NCBI GenBank assembly: GCA_026874595.1
Contig: CM049311.1
Location: 43,029,676-43,093,675, forward strand
Length of the DNA: 64,000 nucleotides
Direction of reading: 5' to 3'
Source of the DNA: Sipunculus nudus
Taxonomy: Eukaryota > Annelida > Sipuncula > Golfingiida > Sipunculidae
The notes below the pieces were generated by a model. It had not been told where the DNA came from. It did not search any database and saw only the letters and a list, made by a program, of their open reading frames with translations. Of the stretch, positions 34,601 through 46,170 are shown in pieces (within the stretch, counting starts at the first letter, position 1; every line of letters begins with the position of its first letter). The translations under genes were made by a program, and so were the position numbers.

Positions 34601-35674
34601 TGTTTGGGCCCATAACTTAAAACAATTACGCAATACTGACATCATTCTGGCATGTGCATAGAGAATGAAAAATATGTACATTATTTATGATTAAAGTCAG
34701 ATCAGTGGTTTTGATATTAGGCAGTCTTGAAGTGTAACAATGGGTTTTTAATGGAAAAATGAAGTTTTTCGTTAATATCTCGAAGTTATTAAGTCCTAGT
34801 GACCAAATTCTTGGCATGGTAGGGGATTTTGGAGACATCTAACTGTATGCCGAATTTAAGGAACTAAGAGCTGAAGCTGGGGAGCTGAGCTCTTGCAAAC
34901 TGCATAACACTAGCTTGATGAAAACAATATGTTACATGGTGCTTGAAAACTTGAATAAAATCTACAGTTTTTGATCAACTGGTTTCAAATTTTTGGTGTT
35001 AACAGTTGAAATGCTAACAAAAACATGCTGTGAAAGTTAAATCCACAGTACTTACAGGAAAAAAACGTGCCATGGTCAAAGTTGGGCAAAATTTAAGGTA
35101 CCAATTTTTTATTTTTATTAATATTTTAGAAAATTTAAAAGATTTTCATCTTATTTTGGGTATACAATTTAATTTTGATCAATTAAAGTTATATTACTGG
35201 AAAAAAGGTCAATAGCTTTAACATTTTTTGTGTTAAGTGATCAAATATCTTTCCTGATTTTTTACAAAATGCATTATGTTTGGGCCTATAACTTTTTTAA
35301 ATTAAATAATACAGACATAATTTCTTGCATGTAAATAGGAACTATATAGAGGAATATTTATGGTAAATATGAGGAAAAACAGATGAGTGGTTTTGATATT
35401 AGGCAGTCCTGAAGTGTGAAAATAGGTTTTCAATAAAAAATTGAGGTTTTTCCTTAATTTCTCAAAGGAACGAAGTTGCAAAGACCCAGTTTTCGGCTTG
35501 GTAGGAGATCTTGGGGACATCTAACATTATGCCGAATTTTGGATTCCTAGGTCTTACGGTTTCAAAACGTGCCACATCTACGGACGGACAGACGGACGGA
35601 CGGACAGACGGACGGACGACGGACAATGGACCACGACTATAGCTCAGATGACTTATAGTCAGCTGAGCTAAAAA
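31641..35674 (+). mobile_element. Family A element nested in copy 2 (4.03 kb)
   Basis: CAAGGGACCTATGGGTCACG start; hairpin and GCTAAAAA end at 35674. The host array sequence breaks at 'CCTCAAAGGT' and resumes at 'TAGAGGAAAAAATCG', which are contiguous apart from 'CTCAAAAA' in copy 1 at 21313-21335. The body resembles 9571-11871 but its 3' 1.4 kb is present twice. It holds a 24-bp palindrome at 32037-32060. Confidence 0.7.
32873..35674 (+). repeat. 1.40-kb head-to-tail duplication including the 3' terminus
   Basis: 32873-34273 and 34274-35674 are nearly identical with an offset of 1400-1401 bp. Each ends with the ACGG tract and the 31-nt hairpin. The junction fuses GAGCTAAAAA directly to CATTAATAAAAGC, the sequence that follows an A-run at 32870 in the first unit. 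Confidence 0.8.
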
Positions 35675-36399
35675 TAGAGGAAAAAATCGTAAAAAATCAA
35701 ACAGTACAGGTGGCGCCACCAGTCTGCAGGAACTGATCGAACATCTCATGATCAATATGTATGCCAAAAATGAAGACCATCAGTGATGTAGTTATTGAGA
35801 TATTGAAGTTTTTGTATGAAATTTTTTACTATTCTGGGGGGTACTTTGGGGCCCTATAGCTCAAAGGATATGGGTAACAGAGACCTAATTTCTGGTTTCC
35901 AAGGAGATTTTTCATGGACCTCTCAGTGTGTCAAGAATTAAGATTCTAAGTCCAGTCTTTATGATTTGTGCCTTGTTAACTGGATGTTCACATTTTTAAA
36001 GGTCTCAAAAATAGAGAAAAAAATTCGTAAAAAATCGAAAAATACAGGTGGCGCCACCAGTTTGCAGGAAGTGATGTAACATCTCATGATCAATATGTAT
36101 GCCAAAAATCATGACCATCAGTCGAGTAGTTAATGAGATATTGAAGTTTTTGTATGAAATTTTTGACTTTTCTGGGGGGTACTTTGGGGCCACATAGCTC
36201 GAAGGATATGGGTAACAGAGACCTAATTTCTAGTTTCCAAGGAGATTTTTTATGGACCTCTCAGAATCCCAAGTTACAAGGTTCTAGGTCCAGCGGTTAC
36301 GATTTGTGCCTGGTTAACGGACGGACAGACGGACAGACGGACGACGGACAAAGAGTGATCGCTATAGCTCAGATGACTTTCAGTCAGCTGAGCTAAAAA

Positions 36400-37849
36400 T
36401 GATACTAATAATTAGGAATTATATTCTGCTACTTTTTTATCAGATTTATTCCTTAAGTGATGTGAACATTTAACACTAGTATTCATGCAGAAAAAAATCA
36501 TTTAATCAAAACACAATATAAAAATACATATTGTTTATATTTTGTGGCATTGATACTAGTATATTATAAGAAACATTTCTTTTGGAATGTAGTTTATATA
36601 CAAGTACTTCAGAATCCAATAACCACTGATAACTACTCCATAAATACAGAACATAGGGTATTGATGTGGTATGCTACTGACTAATTATGGTAAACCCTAA
36701 ACATTATCCTAATATTTCATTGGATTTATGATTATATAGTTCTAACAGCTACAACACACTTGCCTTCCAGCTGTAAAATATTGCCATACAAAATCAACAA
36801 TTTTGTCAAAGCATTGTTATTTTACAAAAACAAATGTCTGCATCCTTATAGTGACAATAACCAGAATTCTTCAGGCTCAGTAATGAGTAGTAATACTGTA
36901 TTCACAGAAATATGTAACACCCCTCGCCCCCCCCCCCCCCCCATGACTGTTACTGATAAAGCCAAGGTCTTGCTAGCTGTCTCAGCTGTTCTTGCTGTGT
37001 TCCCTGGGACAAAGAGATTGCATTCCTGTGTGAATGACAACATCCAGTAACCGTTGGGATCATATGTGGAACAAGTTGAGTTTGTCAACCAGAAGGGGAA
37101 TTTATAGATGAAAAATGTCTCATTGGTGAGAACTCTTGCATTATTTCAGTTCTTTTTGCATGTTTAAATCAGTGATAGTATTAAGATGACTTTCACTCAT
37201 CTTGTTTTGCCCTGAAAATACACAATTATGCATTTCATTCTTTATTAGGTGGTCCATATTTACAAAATACCAGCTTCTGTCAAAAGCTAAAGCTGTTGCC
37301 TCTGTTTAGTAACAATGTGCATGTTCTATACATCAACATAAAGCTAAGAACATGCCTTTTTAGTGATGCTATTTGTACTTCGGAATACATGTTGATTTAA
37401 TTTCAAAATGTCCCTGTGACATGATCACATAAAGCTAGTGCTAGAGTGCTCAAAGTCATAATGTGGTTAAGAATTGTTCATTACACATGCTCAAAAGTTT
37501 TTTTTTCACTAAGGATCAGATGATTTCATTAGGCACTATTTTGATTCCCAAAGAGAAATCAAATCTGGTTCAATTTACAGGTCAATCAAAAGTGGATTTT
37601 TTTTCCCACCTTGAATGATTTCTTAGTGCCATTTCACCATTAAAGGTCAAGATGTCATTTTGAACATTACTGACAACCAATATATCATTGATGTACTATT
37701 TTAGTAAAATGATTTAATGTGAGGCCTTTTTTTAGTCCATTTGTCTACTTAAATGTCAAAATATGCAAGACTCCATGTTCTTAATTATTTATTTCGAACA
37801 ACCTTGGTTTTATGATTTGTAATGGTTTCTTTACTTTTCTCTGAACCAG
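36400..37849 (+). other. Lower-copy DNA, no clear exon
   Basis: Little repeat content apart from a C-run (36926-36941). ORFs of 80-96 codons on both strands across 36760-37088 lack known domains. This is one of the few stretches that may belong to a host gene intron. Confidence 0.35.
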
Positions 37850-38700
37850 TATGAAGAAATGGTGGTGAAAGTATAAGGAGAGCCCAGATATCTCCAGCCC
37901 TTGCAAGAATTGTCTGGTAAGCATATTCAGTTTATCATATAAAGTAACATTTAAATCTTTTAGCTAATGGGCAATGTTATGATTTGTAAGTTTTTTTTTA
38001 TCAAATAGCTGGAGCATACAATATTTGAAGTGAAAATTTGGTGGTTAACATTTATTGTGCATATGGGATATTCATATGACTGCTTACATGTTAAAATTGT
38101 TTCAACTGAGTAACCTACTTTCTGAACCTATGAGCATCTTTAGGCCACAGTATCTGTCCTGTGACCATGCAGTATATTTGATAATCTGAATTGTTGTATA
38201 TATTCTGTATAACTGGAAAACTCTTCCTGTGTTAGTAATTGAGAAGTCAAACTCTATTTACTTATAATCCTAAATGTTAAACAGGCATATTTTCAGAACA
38301 TTTAAAACCCCTAGAGCAGATGTACTTTCAGTGAAATAAATTCTTTTCTTTTTTGACTTGTGTTGACTCCAGATAAGGTAAAATAATATTTATGTTAAGA
38401 AAAGCAATACTAAGCATCAATGTGAAAAGATAATCTTTAAGCTTATTTAATTAAATAATTAATGTGAGCAATAATGACTATATGTGTATACTTAGACTGG
38501 TAACATTTGTTTTTACAGGTCAAACAGGAATAGACAGAAAAGGATTTAGAGTGTGGCAAGGGTGTATATTTCCTTCCAGCCTTCATTCCCTAAAATGACA
38601 ACACTTTCAAATCTGACTTAACCAGGGAGTTTTACAAATCTTATGAAAATATTATTTTCAGTTTACAAATGTGTAAATAAATATTTATTTTGGATACTGT
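37850..38700 (+). other. Possible 3'-terminal exons of a host transcript
   Basis: A polypyrimidine tract and CAG acceptor precede 37850. The exon would read YEEMVVKV then stop (TAA 37874-37876) and end at a GTAAGC donor (37917). A second acceptor (TTTTTACAG, ends 38518) leads to a non-coding exon with AATAAA at 38676-38681. These signals are individually common; together they suggest a last coding exon plus 3' UTR, with upstream exons not found. Confidence 0.28.
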
Positions 38701-38818
38701 GTTTTCATACTGTTATGTTTCATGTGTTTGCGTCCATATGACTGTATGAAGTTGATGACCCCCAGTGTGACTGCAGGCCAGCTTTGATTTCAAGAGATTG
38801 CACAGTGCAAGAAGCTCA

Positions 38819-38820
<2 letters not shown>

Positions 38821-38867
<47 letters not shown>
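38821..38867. repeat. (AC)n microsatellite
   Basis: About 23 uninterrupted AC dinucleotides. Confidence 0.97.
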
Positions 38868-38870
<3 letters not shown>

Positions 38871-38944
38871 CTTAATTTCTAACATCTAACGTAATTCCTT
38901 GTGGAATAAAGAAAAGAGTAAACACCTTTCAAAAGAAGGTGCAT

Positions 38945-39010
38945 ACACTGGAATTATATGTGAGTTATATGTCACTTATAAGGGACATATATAGCACATA
39001 TATAGCCCAA
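38945..39010 (+). repeat. Second 11-bp periodic run
   Basis: Reads as 11-mers GAATTATATGT, GAGTTATATGT, CACTTATAAGG, GACATATATAG, CACATATATAG, then stops. Same motif family as 25955-26235. Confidence 0.55.
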
Positions 39011-39660
39011 TCTGTCCATTAGTTTTAGACTTACAATGCTCACATGTGCAGTACTGTCAATTGTCAATGATGGGGTATTAAAAGGCGCAAAAACAAGAAA
39101 AGGACAGAAGATGGCACCACCTGTCTTCCGCAGAAGACCAAGCTATCCAAAATCTTCTGTCAATTTGATTTATGATTTTGTGTGATTTCACCATATATGG
39201 CAATATTCAAGGTCAAGGCCACTCTCATAGGAAAGGTTATGACCCCAATTTAAATATACATCATCCCATAACCCATGTTTATGAATATGCAAAATATAAC
39301 AGAAATCTGTCCATTAGTTTTTTACTTATTATGTGCACAGTCCTGTTAAGTGGCAATGAAACAGCACAAAAACAAGAAAAGGATAACAGGTGGCGCCACC
39401 AGTTTCTGGTACATGACAACACTATTCAAGATCTTTGGTCATGTTGATTTTTGGATCAATCCATGCAAGATTTCTTGAGATATTTAAGAATTTGTGTGAT
39501 TTTCCCCCAAAATGGACCTATTCAAGGTCAAGGTTACTCTCCTAGTAAAGGTCATGACCCCATTTTTAAATAGGCTTCATCCTCTTACCCATATCTATGC
39601 ACATGTCAAGTTTGGTAAAGATTCTTAAAATATTTTTTTGAGTTATCGTGTCCAAACAAA
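39011..39660 (+). mobile_element. Family C2 internal fragment
   Basis: Matches the 3' third of the C2 element (13930-14400): 'CATTAGTTTT', 'GGGGTATTAAAAGGCG', 'CAAGGTCAAGG(T/C)(C/T)ACTCTC', 'GGTCATGACCCCA'. It carries one perfect GGTGGCGCCACC (39389-39400) where the C2 copy has GGTGGCGCCATC. Neither terminus is present. Confidence 0.5.
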
Positions 39661-40202
39661 ATTACAGCAGGGGATCTTCCCCCAGTGCCTGTAATAAATC
39701 AGAAACCCTGGCATAGCTGACTTCAAGTGACCAGGAGTGAGTTGCCTGCATCTGGACAAAGCAAGTGACAATAGAGCCTCAAGAAATAACTAGATTAATT
39801 TTCAAACTTTTATTTTCAAATTGCAGATTTAAACAAATTAAATATGTATGTTTAATGCTGTGAAAATTAAATCAACAATTCTTACTGGAAAAAAAAATGC
39901 CATGTTTAAATTTGGCAAAATTTAAGGTATTGATTTTATTTTTATGCTAATAACTAAAAAATTTACAAAAATCAGATCTAATTTTGGATATACAATTGAA
40001 TCTTAATCAAACAAAGACATATACTTGGAAAAAAAGTCTTTAGCTTCAAAAATGTTCATGTTAAGTGAGCAAATATTTTTCTTGAATTTTACAAAGTCCA
40101 ATATGTTCAAGCCCATAACTTAAATAAGTTACACTTAACAGTCTTAATTTCTGGCATGTATATAGAAAATATAAAGGAGAAAACTCCAGATAAATATTAA
40201 GA
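39661..40202 (+). repeat. Family A core fragment
   Basis: Starts with the segment shared with 9414-9570, then core sequence ('GGCAAAATTTAAGGTATTG' near 39913). Interrupted at 40203 by the start of another A element. Confidence 0.45.
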
Positions 40203-41755
40203 CAAGGGACCCATGGGTCACGGAACTCAGCTGATCGTGATTGGACAATAAATGTATCACCACTGTGATACTATATTGAGCCTATAAAGCTTATGAATAT
40301 CATGGACATTTTGGGCTTTTATAAAGGAATATAATGTTATATGTGAGTAAATGATGTATGAAATAACCTGACTGATGGATTAATATGGAGTAAAATATAG
40401 TGGTTTATTTTTTTATCTATATAGGAGGGGTTTAAAATTGCATTATATTTGAGCAAATATGAATGCAATGAAATTTTATGGAATAGCAATAGAACTATTG
40501 TTCACAGTGCCAAAGAGCAAGGACTCTATGGGGTGAGGGAAGGGGATGGCAGGAGTTACAGCACCGTTGCATATTTTATACAGGATATGAAATTTAATTC
40601 AAGTGCTTACAGGGAAAATGTTTATTCATAATTTTAAAATATTTATGCAGGCAGAAAGGTGGAGAATTAAAGCAAATCATTTAAATTCCCATTCTATTGA
40701 GCAAGGAAAAATTAACAATATTTGCTTTAATTCCTTTTTTCAATACATCATTTTTTTCCAGGTTTAAAAATGTAACTACACATTTACAGTATAACATACA
40801 TATATATGAATATTTCAGTTGATTCACATTTCAAAATTGCTTCAATATTCATAGCTAATTAATCTGTTTTATAGAACCTGTCAACAGAATTGGGGACAGG
40901 GAGGATGGGAAGCTTAGGGGTGAGAGAGAATAGGAGAGAAAGAGACAGAGAGAGAGAGCAGGAGAGAGTGAGCTGGACTGTCATGGAGAGAGAGAGAGAG
41001 AGAGAGAAAGAAAGAGAGAGAGGCTCTCTGGTAATTACTGCCTGACCCAGCCTGACCCAGACAATCACAGAGGCAGAAGTTGAACCAGTTATGTAACACT
41101 TCTTCGGAGCACACATTTCACTGACTTGATGGAAACAATCAAGACATGGTGCTTGAAAACTTGAATGACATCTACAGTTTTGATCAATTGGTTTCAAATT
41201 TCAGATTTTAACAGATGAAATGCTTATGTGTACATACAGTGAAAATTAAATCCACAGCACTAACACTAGTAACAGGAAATAAACGTCCGTTGTAAGTCAT
41301 GTTAATTATCATGCATGCTTTTAACAAAGGAGTTAACTGTTATTCAATAATTACAAGTTGCCCATAGCCAAAAGTATCACTAGCACAAATGATATGAGAG
41401 TTAAACTGTTCATTAAAAATTAATTGGAATTGTTGGGCAAAATATTATTTTAATTAAAAATATTAACAGTCACATCTGAAAAGATTTCTTTTAATTATTT
41501 ATTTGAAATAAATGATTATTGAAATAATATTATAATATATTCATGGATGCATTAATGAATACATTTTGAAAGTATTTGCACTCAAATTCTTTCTTTTTAC
41601 CTGTATTAGTATTTGTATTAATTTTCATTATCAAACTATTGAATTTTTTAATCATATTTGAATACAATTATTCACTCAATGTCTCATATTTATTCAGTTT
41701 CAGTCAACAAAACTGTTGAGAATCCAGGATATACAAATTTCACAAATTTAAATTC
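40203..41755 (+). mobile_element. Family A element, 5' part (GATCGTGATTGG subtype) and following fragments
   Basis: CAAGGGACCCATGGGTCACGG then a body shared with 55792 and 57922 for the first about 450 bp. It passes into other A-type fragments, including the unfilled C1 target at 40681-40690 and a third copy of the C2 target context at 41741-41755. No 3' hairpin found. Confidence 0.45.
40921..41032. repeat. (AG)n-rich tract
   Basis: GAGA-type repeats, interrupted once by 'GTGAGCTGGACTGTCATGG'. A Ser/Leu-rich minus-strand ORF is an artefact. Confidence 0.9.
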
Positions 41756-42257
41756 AGGTGGCGCCATCAATACCTCAATTTCAAATATGACCTATGTGAC
41801 CAACATTGGCATGAAATTTGGTGATGATAGCTCCAGCCGTTTCTGAGATTTAAATTTTAATATGCTTTTTTGCACAGTTAACAAAGTTCAACCTCCTGTA
41901 ACTCAGCCAAAAATCTCCGAACTGGAACCATTCCAACAAACTTGAGAAAGATTGTTCCAGGGATCATTTCTGTAAAATATTGGACAATTTGGCTGGACAG
42001 TTTCGGAGAAGAAGATTTTTAAAGCTTTTTTAGCTTTTTCCCTATAAAATCTAAGAAAATGCAGTTAGAAAAAAATAAACAAAATCTGATATAGTTTTTT
42101 GGATGACTGATTATTTGCAAAAAATTTAGTGATGCTAGCTCCTGCAGTTTTTGAGATAGCTATGGTTAACGTACAGACTAGGCACGACGCATGACGTACT
42201 ACGCACAACACACGACGCACGACGCCGCACCATCGCATAAGCTCACAGGTTAGCTAA
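41756..42257 (+). mobile_element. Family B element, 3' part
   Basis: B-type sequence ('CTCAATTTCAAATATGACC', 'GATAGCTCCAGCCGTTTCTGAGA') ending with a degenerate ACGACGCACGACGCCGCACC stretch and 'GCTCACAGGTTAGCTAA', where an A element begins. Its 5' junction AAATTTAAA|TTCAGG lies at the same A/T position used by the C2 element elsewhere. Confidence 0.5.
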
Positions 42258-43434
42258 CAAGGGACCCATGGGTCACGGTGCTGAGCTGTTATTTATGATC
42301 ATAAAATATGATTTTGAGTAAGGGGTAAACAAATGTTGGGTTTTTTGTGGTAATATAAGCATATTTATGAGGATGATGGCGTTTAACTCAAGTTATGTAA
42401 AGATTTTGATCAAATCCTTGGAGAGGGAAGAGGACTGATGTCATTTATATAATTTACATCTGGAAAAGGGGTGCTATTGTCATACAGGTTTAACTTTGGC
42501 CTAATAACTTTATCTACATTGCAGCAGAAGTATTTGAAAAAAATGTCCACTGTAAGTCATGTTAATTATCATACACAGGATTTAACTGTTATTCAATAAT
42601 TACAGGTTACCCATACCCAAGAGCAGCACTAGCATAAAATGATACGAGTTAAACCATTTATTAAAAATTAATAGCAATTATTGTGCTAAATATAATTTTA
42701 ATTAAACAAGGGACCCATGGGTCACTGCGCTCAGCCGAAGTTTACTTTGAAGGTAAAAATCTTATTTAATATCAAATGGAGATAAAGTCTAAGAGGAAAA
42801 GGTAATATAGGCCATGGCTTGGTGACATGATTGGTTAGTATTGATGAATAAGAAAATGTAGCAACTAATATTTTGTGACCAATCCATGCATTTCCTATTG
42901 TTAAATTGAAGCATGTGAGCAGTTTGTGACCATAAGATGTATATTATTACAGTGATCATTGGTTGGCTTTTTGATTGTTGACAGTTCAGTAGTTTACATA
43001 TTTGTTCAATTGGATCTATTTTTTTTATAATATATATTATTATATATATTTATTTTTTAATTTTATAAATGTATACAGTTGAAATATAACTAATTTCCCC
43101 AGTTCACAGATGCAAGGACTTGGTGGTGTTGGTGTGTGTTTGTGTATGTGTGTGTGTGTGTGTGTGGGGGGGGGGGTTATGATGGGATTTACAGCATCTC
43201 TGTATCATTATAGTGTATAATACATAGGATAAAAAAGTTCATTCACAATTACTTAATATTTAAACAAGGCCTACAGGCATAATGCGAACCTGTGCATTGG
43301 GAAATACACCAGGTATAATGCTTCAATGCTGGACCATTACTTCTCATGTATAAGAACTATGCAGGTACTAAACATATTGAATAAGAAACAATCACACAAA
43401 CATCACTGCTGAAATTCTTGCATAGGTGCACACA
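42258..43434 (+). mobile_element. Two successive family A 5' fragments
   Basis: CAAGGGACCCATGGGTCACGG at 42258 (GTTATTTATGATC subtype) runs 449 bp into a second start at 42707 (subtype of 8334 and 25638). Contains a (TG)n then G-run at 43133-43177. No hairpin end. Confidence 0.5.
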
Positions 43435-43533
43435 ACGAAAAGGAGTTCTCCGGAAACCTATGCGGTGATGGCGGCAGCGTCGGCATCCGACTGAAAACAC
43501 AGTATCCGCAAAACTCTGTTTTGGCGGATACAA
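43435..43533 (+). mobile_element. Family C1 3' terminus, truncated copy
   Basis: Holds only the last about 100 bp: 'GGAGTTCTCCGGAAACC', a GCGGC-rich patch and the terminal hairpin GTATCCGCAAAAC-TCT-GTTTTGGCGGATAC, then AA; next base T. Confidence 0.6.
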
Positions 43534-44394
43534 TGATTGTAGCTGGCACCACCAGTCTTATATACAACGAAGAGATATATAAATATGCCCAATGTCAGAC
43601 TGATATGTCAAAACCCTACTGTGGAATAAGCAGGGACAAACACTGTGCAAAAATTATTGTAGATATTGCCACCAGTCTTGTACACTAAAAAGCTACCCGA
43701 TATGTATAAATGCCCAATTTTAGGCCGATGTATCAAATTCCTCTGTAGAAATAAGCAGGCGCATACACTGCAAAAGTCAATGTAGGCGGCACCACCTGTC
43801 TTGTAAATGAGAATACCATCAAAGACGCATATACAGGTAAAAATATCAGTCCAATACATAAAACTTCCCCAGAGTTTGATGCACTGGGCTGACAAGGCTT
43901 AGGTGTGTAAGGCAGTTGCCCCCGAGTGACCTGTGACAAATTGCTGCCTCAAGCTACTGCACTGAGTGAACTTTTGACCTGCACCTGGCTAGACTGAGTG
44001 AACTATTGACCCGTACCTGGCTGCACTGAGTGAACTCTTGACATATTGCATAATCTGACACAGTTGGCAGTCTGTCAAAGCTATAAATAGATTCAGGCTG
44101 AACTTTGGTGCCAAATATGATGCTGTGAGCAGTCTGCCAAAGCTATAAATAGAATGCAGCTACTGCACTGAGTGAACTCTTGACCTATATCTGGCTGCAC
44201 TTCTTCCAATCCTGGCACTGTGCTTAAACTATTTATAGAGCTGACATCATCTTGGCTAATGGCCAACATCAAGGCACTGGCAATCTGCCAATGGTAAACC
44301 AAGTGCTGCCATCTTTACACAAAAGTGGTCCCTACTTGAAATAACTTTGAAATTTATTTTCCAAATACAAAATGTTTTTCAGCTGACTTTAAAA
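43534..44394 (+). repeat. Tandem repeats: about 125-bp units, then 33-bp minisatellite
   Basis: Units with 'GGCACCACC(A/T)GTCTTGTA' near 43545, 43665 and 43790, colinear with 46171-46500. These are followed by 33-bp-class repeats of 'CTGCACTGAGTGAACT(C/A)TTGACC' (43950-44200), then a block shared with 24880-25070. No gene. Confidence 0.55.
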
Positions 44395-45802
44395 AAAAAG
44401 AAATCAGGAATATATGTAAAATTATTACGGATGCATACTGAATGCAAAATTAAAATACAGATATATCTCATTGATGGCAAATTCTTGAATTAAGTGGAGC
44501 AGGGATACCAATAATTTATAATCCACATACAGTTGTCTTTATATAGCCACAGAGAGCTAAATATCCATTATTGTAACATTGCCTGGTAAGATGAATAACT
44601 TAAATCATAATCTAAATTTTTTTAAAGCTTTTAAAAAACTTTCTTGTCAATATTAACCAAAGATAACCTGAAATCTAAATGTCTAGTGGCATGTTGTAAT
44701 AGGTGCTGATAAACTGGTGCCAGGCTATATGTAACAGCATCACACAGCTAATATATATGGTATAATGACTCATTTCAATCTCCATAATTCAGCCAAAAAT
44801 CATTCATGTGGAACCATTAATGACAATTATTATAAGAATTGTTGTAGGGATTATTCTTGTAAAATATTTAACAAACTGGCTTCAGTGGCATCAGTCGAAA
44901 AACATTTTGCAGGTTTATAACTCATATAGGAAGATACAGCAAACTGGCTAAGTTCAGCTTTCCGTAACTCAGCCAAAATGCACTGAACCAAAACCATTTG
45001 AACAAACTTGAATTATCAACATCTGAGGATAATTAATGTGTGAGATTTAAGAATTTGGCCCAGTGGTTTTTGAGAAGAAGATCTTTGTAGCCACTGAGCT
45101 AAAATGGGCTGTTATGGCATATGACTAAATTCAGCTTCCCATAACTTAGCCAAAAATCACTGAAAAGAGACCATTTGAACAAACATCAGAACGCACTACC
45201 CTAGGATCAATTGTGTGCGATATTAAACATTTTGGCCATATCGTTTCAGAGAAGAAGTTTTTTGTAGCTCTCAGTGTGATACAGGCACTGATGACCCCGT
45301 AAAAAAAGGCCGATGCAGGTGGTGCCACCAATACCTCAATTTCAGATATGACCAATGTGACCAATATTGGCTGAAAATTTGGTGATGATAGCTCCAGCCG
45401 TTTCTGAGATTTAAATTTTAATATGCTTTTTTGCAGAGTTAACAAAGTTCAACTTCCTGTAACTTGGCCAAAAATCTCCGAACTGGAACCATTCCAACAA
45501 ATTTGAGAAAGATTGTTCCAGGGATCATTTCTGTGAAATATTGGACAATTTGGCTGGACAGTTTTGGAGAAGAAGGTTTTTAAAGCTTTTTTTAGCTTTT
45601 TCGATATAAAATCTAAGAAAATGCAGTTAGAAAAAAAATAAACAAAATCCGATATAGTTTTTTGGATGACTGATTATTTGCAGGAAATTTCTTGATGCTA
45701 ACTCTTGCCGTTTTCAAGATAGTATGGGTTAACGTACAGACAACGGACAACTGACGCCGGACGACGCCACACCATTGCATAAGCTCACAGGTTTGCTAAA
45801 AA
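44395..45802 (+). mobile_element. Family B element, block 2 type
   Basis: Colinear with 2266-3639 and 47652-49051: 'ACGGATGCATACTGAATGC' start, 'CTCAGCCAAAA' repeats, GACGCCACACCATTGC and GCTCACAGGTTTGCTAAAAA at the end. No domain-bearing ORF. Confidence 0.55.
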
Positions 45803-46170
45803 TATGAAAAAATAAAGGTGGCGCCACCAGTTTTCGGGAACTGACCAAACTAGTCATGGTTAATATTCAAGGCAAGTTTCATGACAATACATGCATTAAT
45901 TATCAAGATATTGGAGTTTTTGTATCAATTTTTTTTTAATATTCTGGGGGGTACTTACAAGGTAATAGCTGGGAGGTTATAGGTCGCAGTGACCTAATTT
46001 CAGGTTTCCAAGGAGATTTTTTATTGACCTCCCTGGATTATCACTTAGAAGTTTCTAGGACCAGCTGTTACAAATTGTGCCCTGCTAATGGACGGCCGGA
46101 TATCCGTATGGACGATGGACAAAGCGCCATTCCTACACCTCAGTTGACTTACAGACATTTGAGCTAAAAA
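45803..46170 (+). mobile_element. Degenerate 337-bp-unit fragment with family A-like 3' end
   Basis: Starts with one perfect palindrome (45818-45829) and a diverged array unit, then a decayed GGACGGCC tract and a degenerate hairpin with GAGCTAAAAA (46161-46170). Confidence 0.5.

Larger units (their letters stand above)
28953..36399 (+). mobile_element. Composite family A element, copy 2, interrupted
   Basis: Same start (CAAGTGACCCATGGGTCATGACG) and end (hairpin, GCTAAAAA at 36399) as 18646-22726, and very similar throughout. It is split by another A element at 31641-35674. Without that insert it is about 3.41 kb, about 670 bp shorter than copy 1; this equals one array dimer. The flanks differ from copy 1, so these are separate insertions or a copy moved without its surroundings. 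Confidence 0.65.

Noticed and set aside
36760-37088. Overlapping 80-96-codon ORFs on both strands as a host exon
   Set aside because: No splice signals fit either frame and both run across a C-run; no recognisable similarity.
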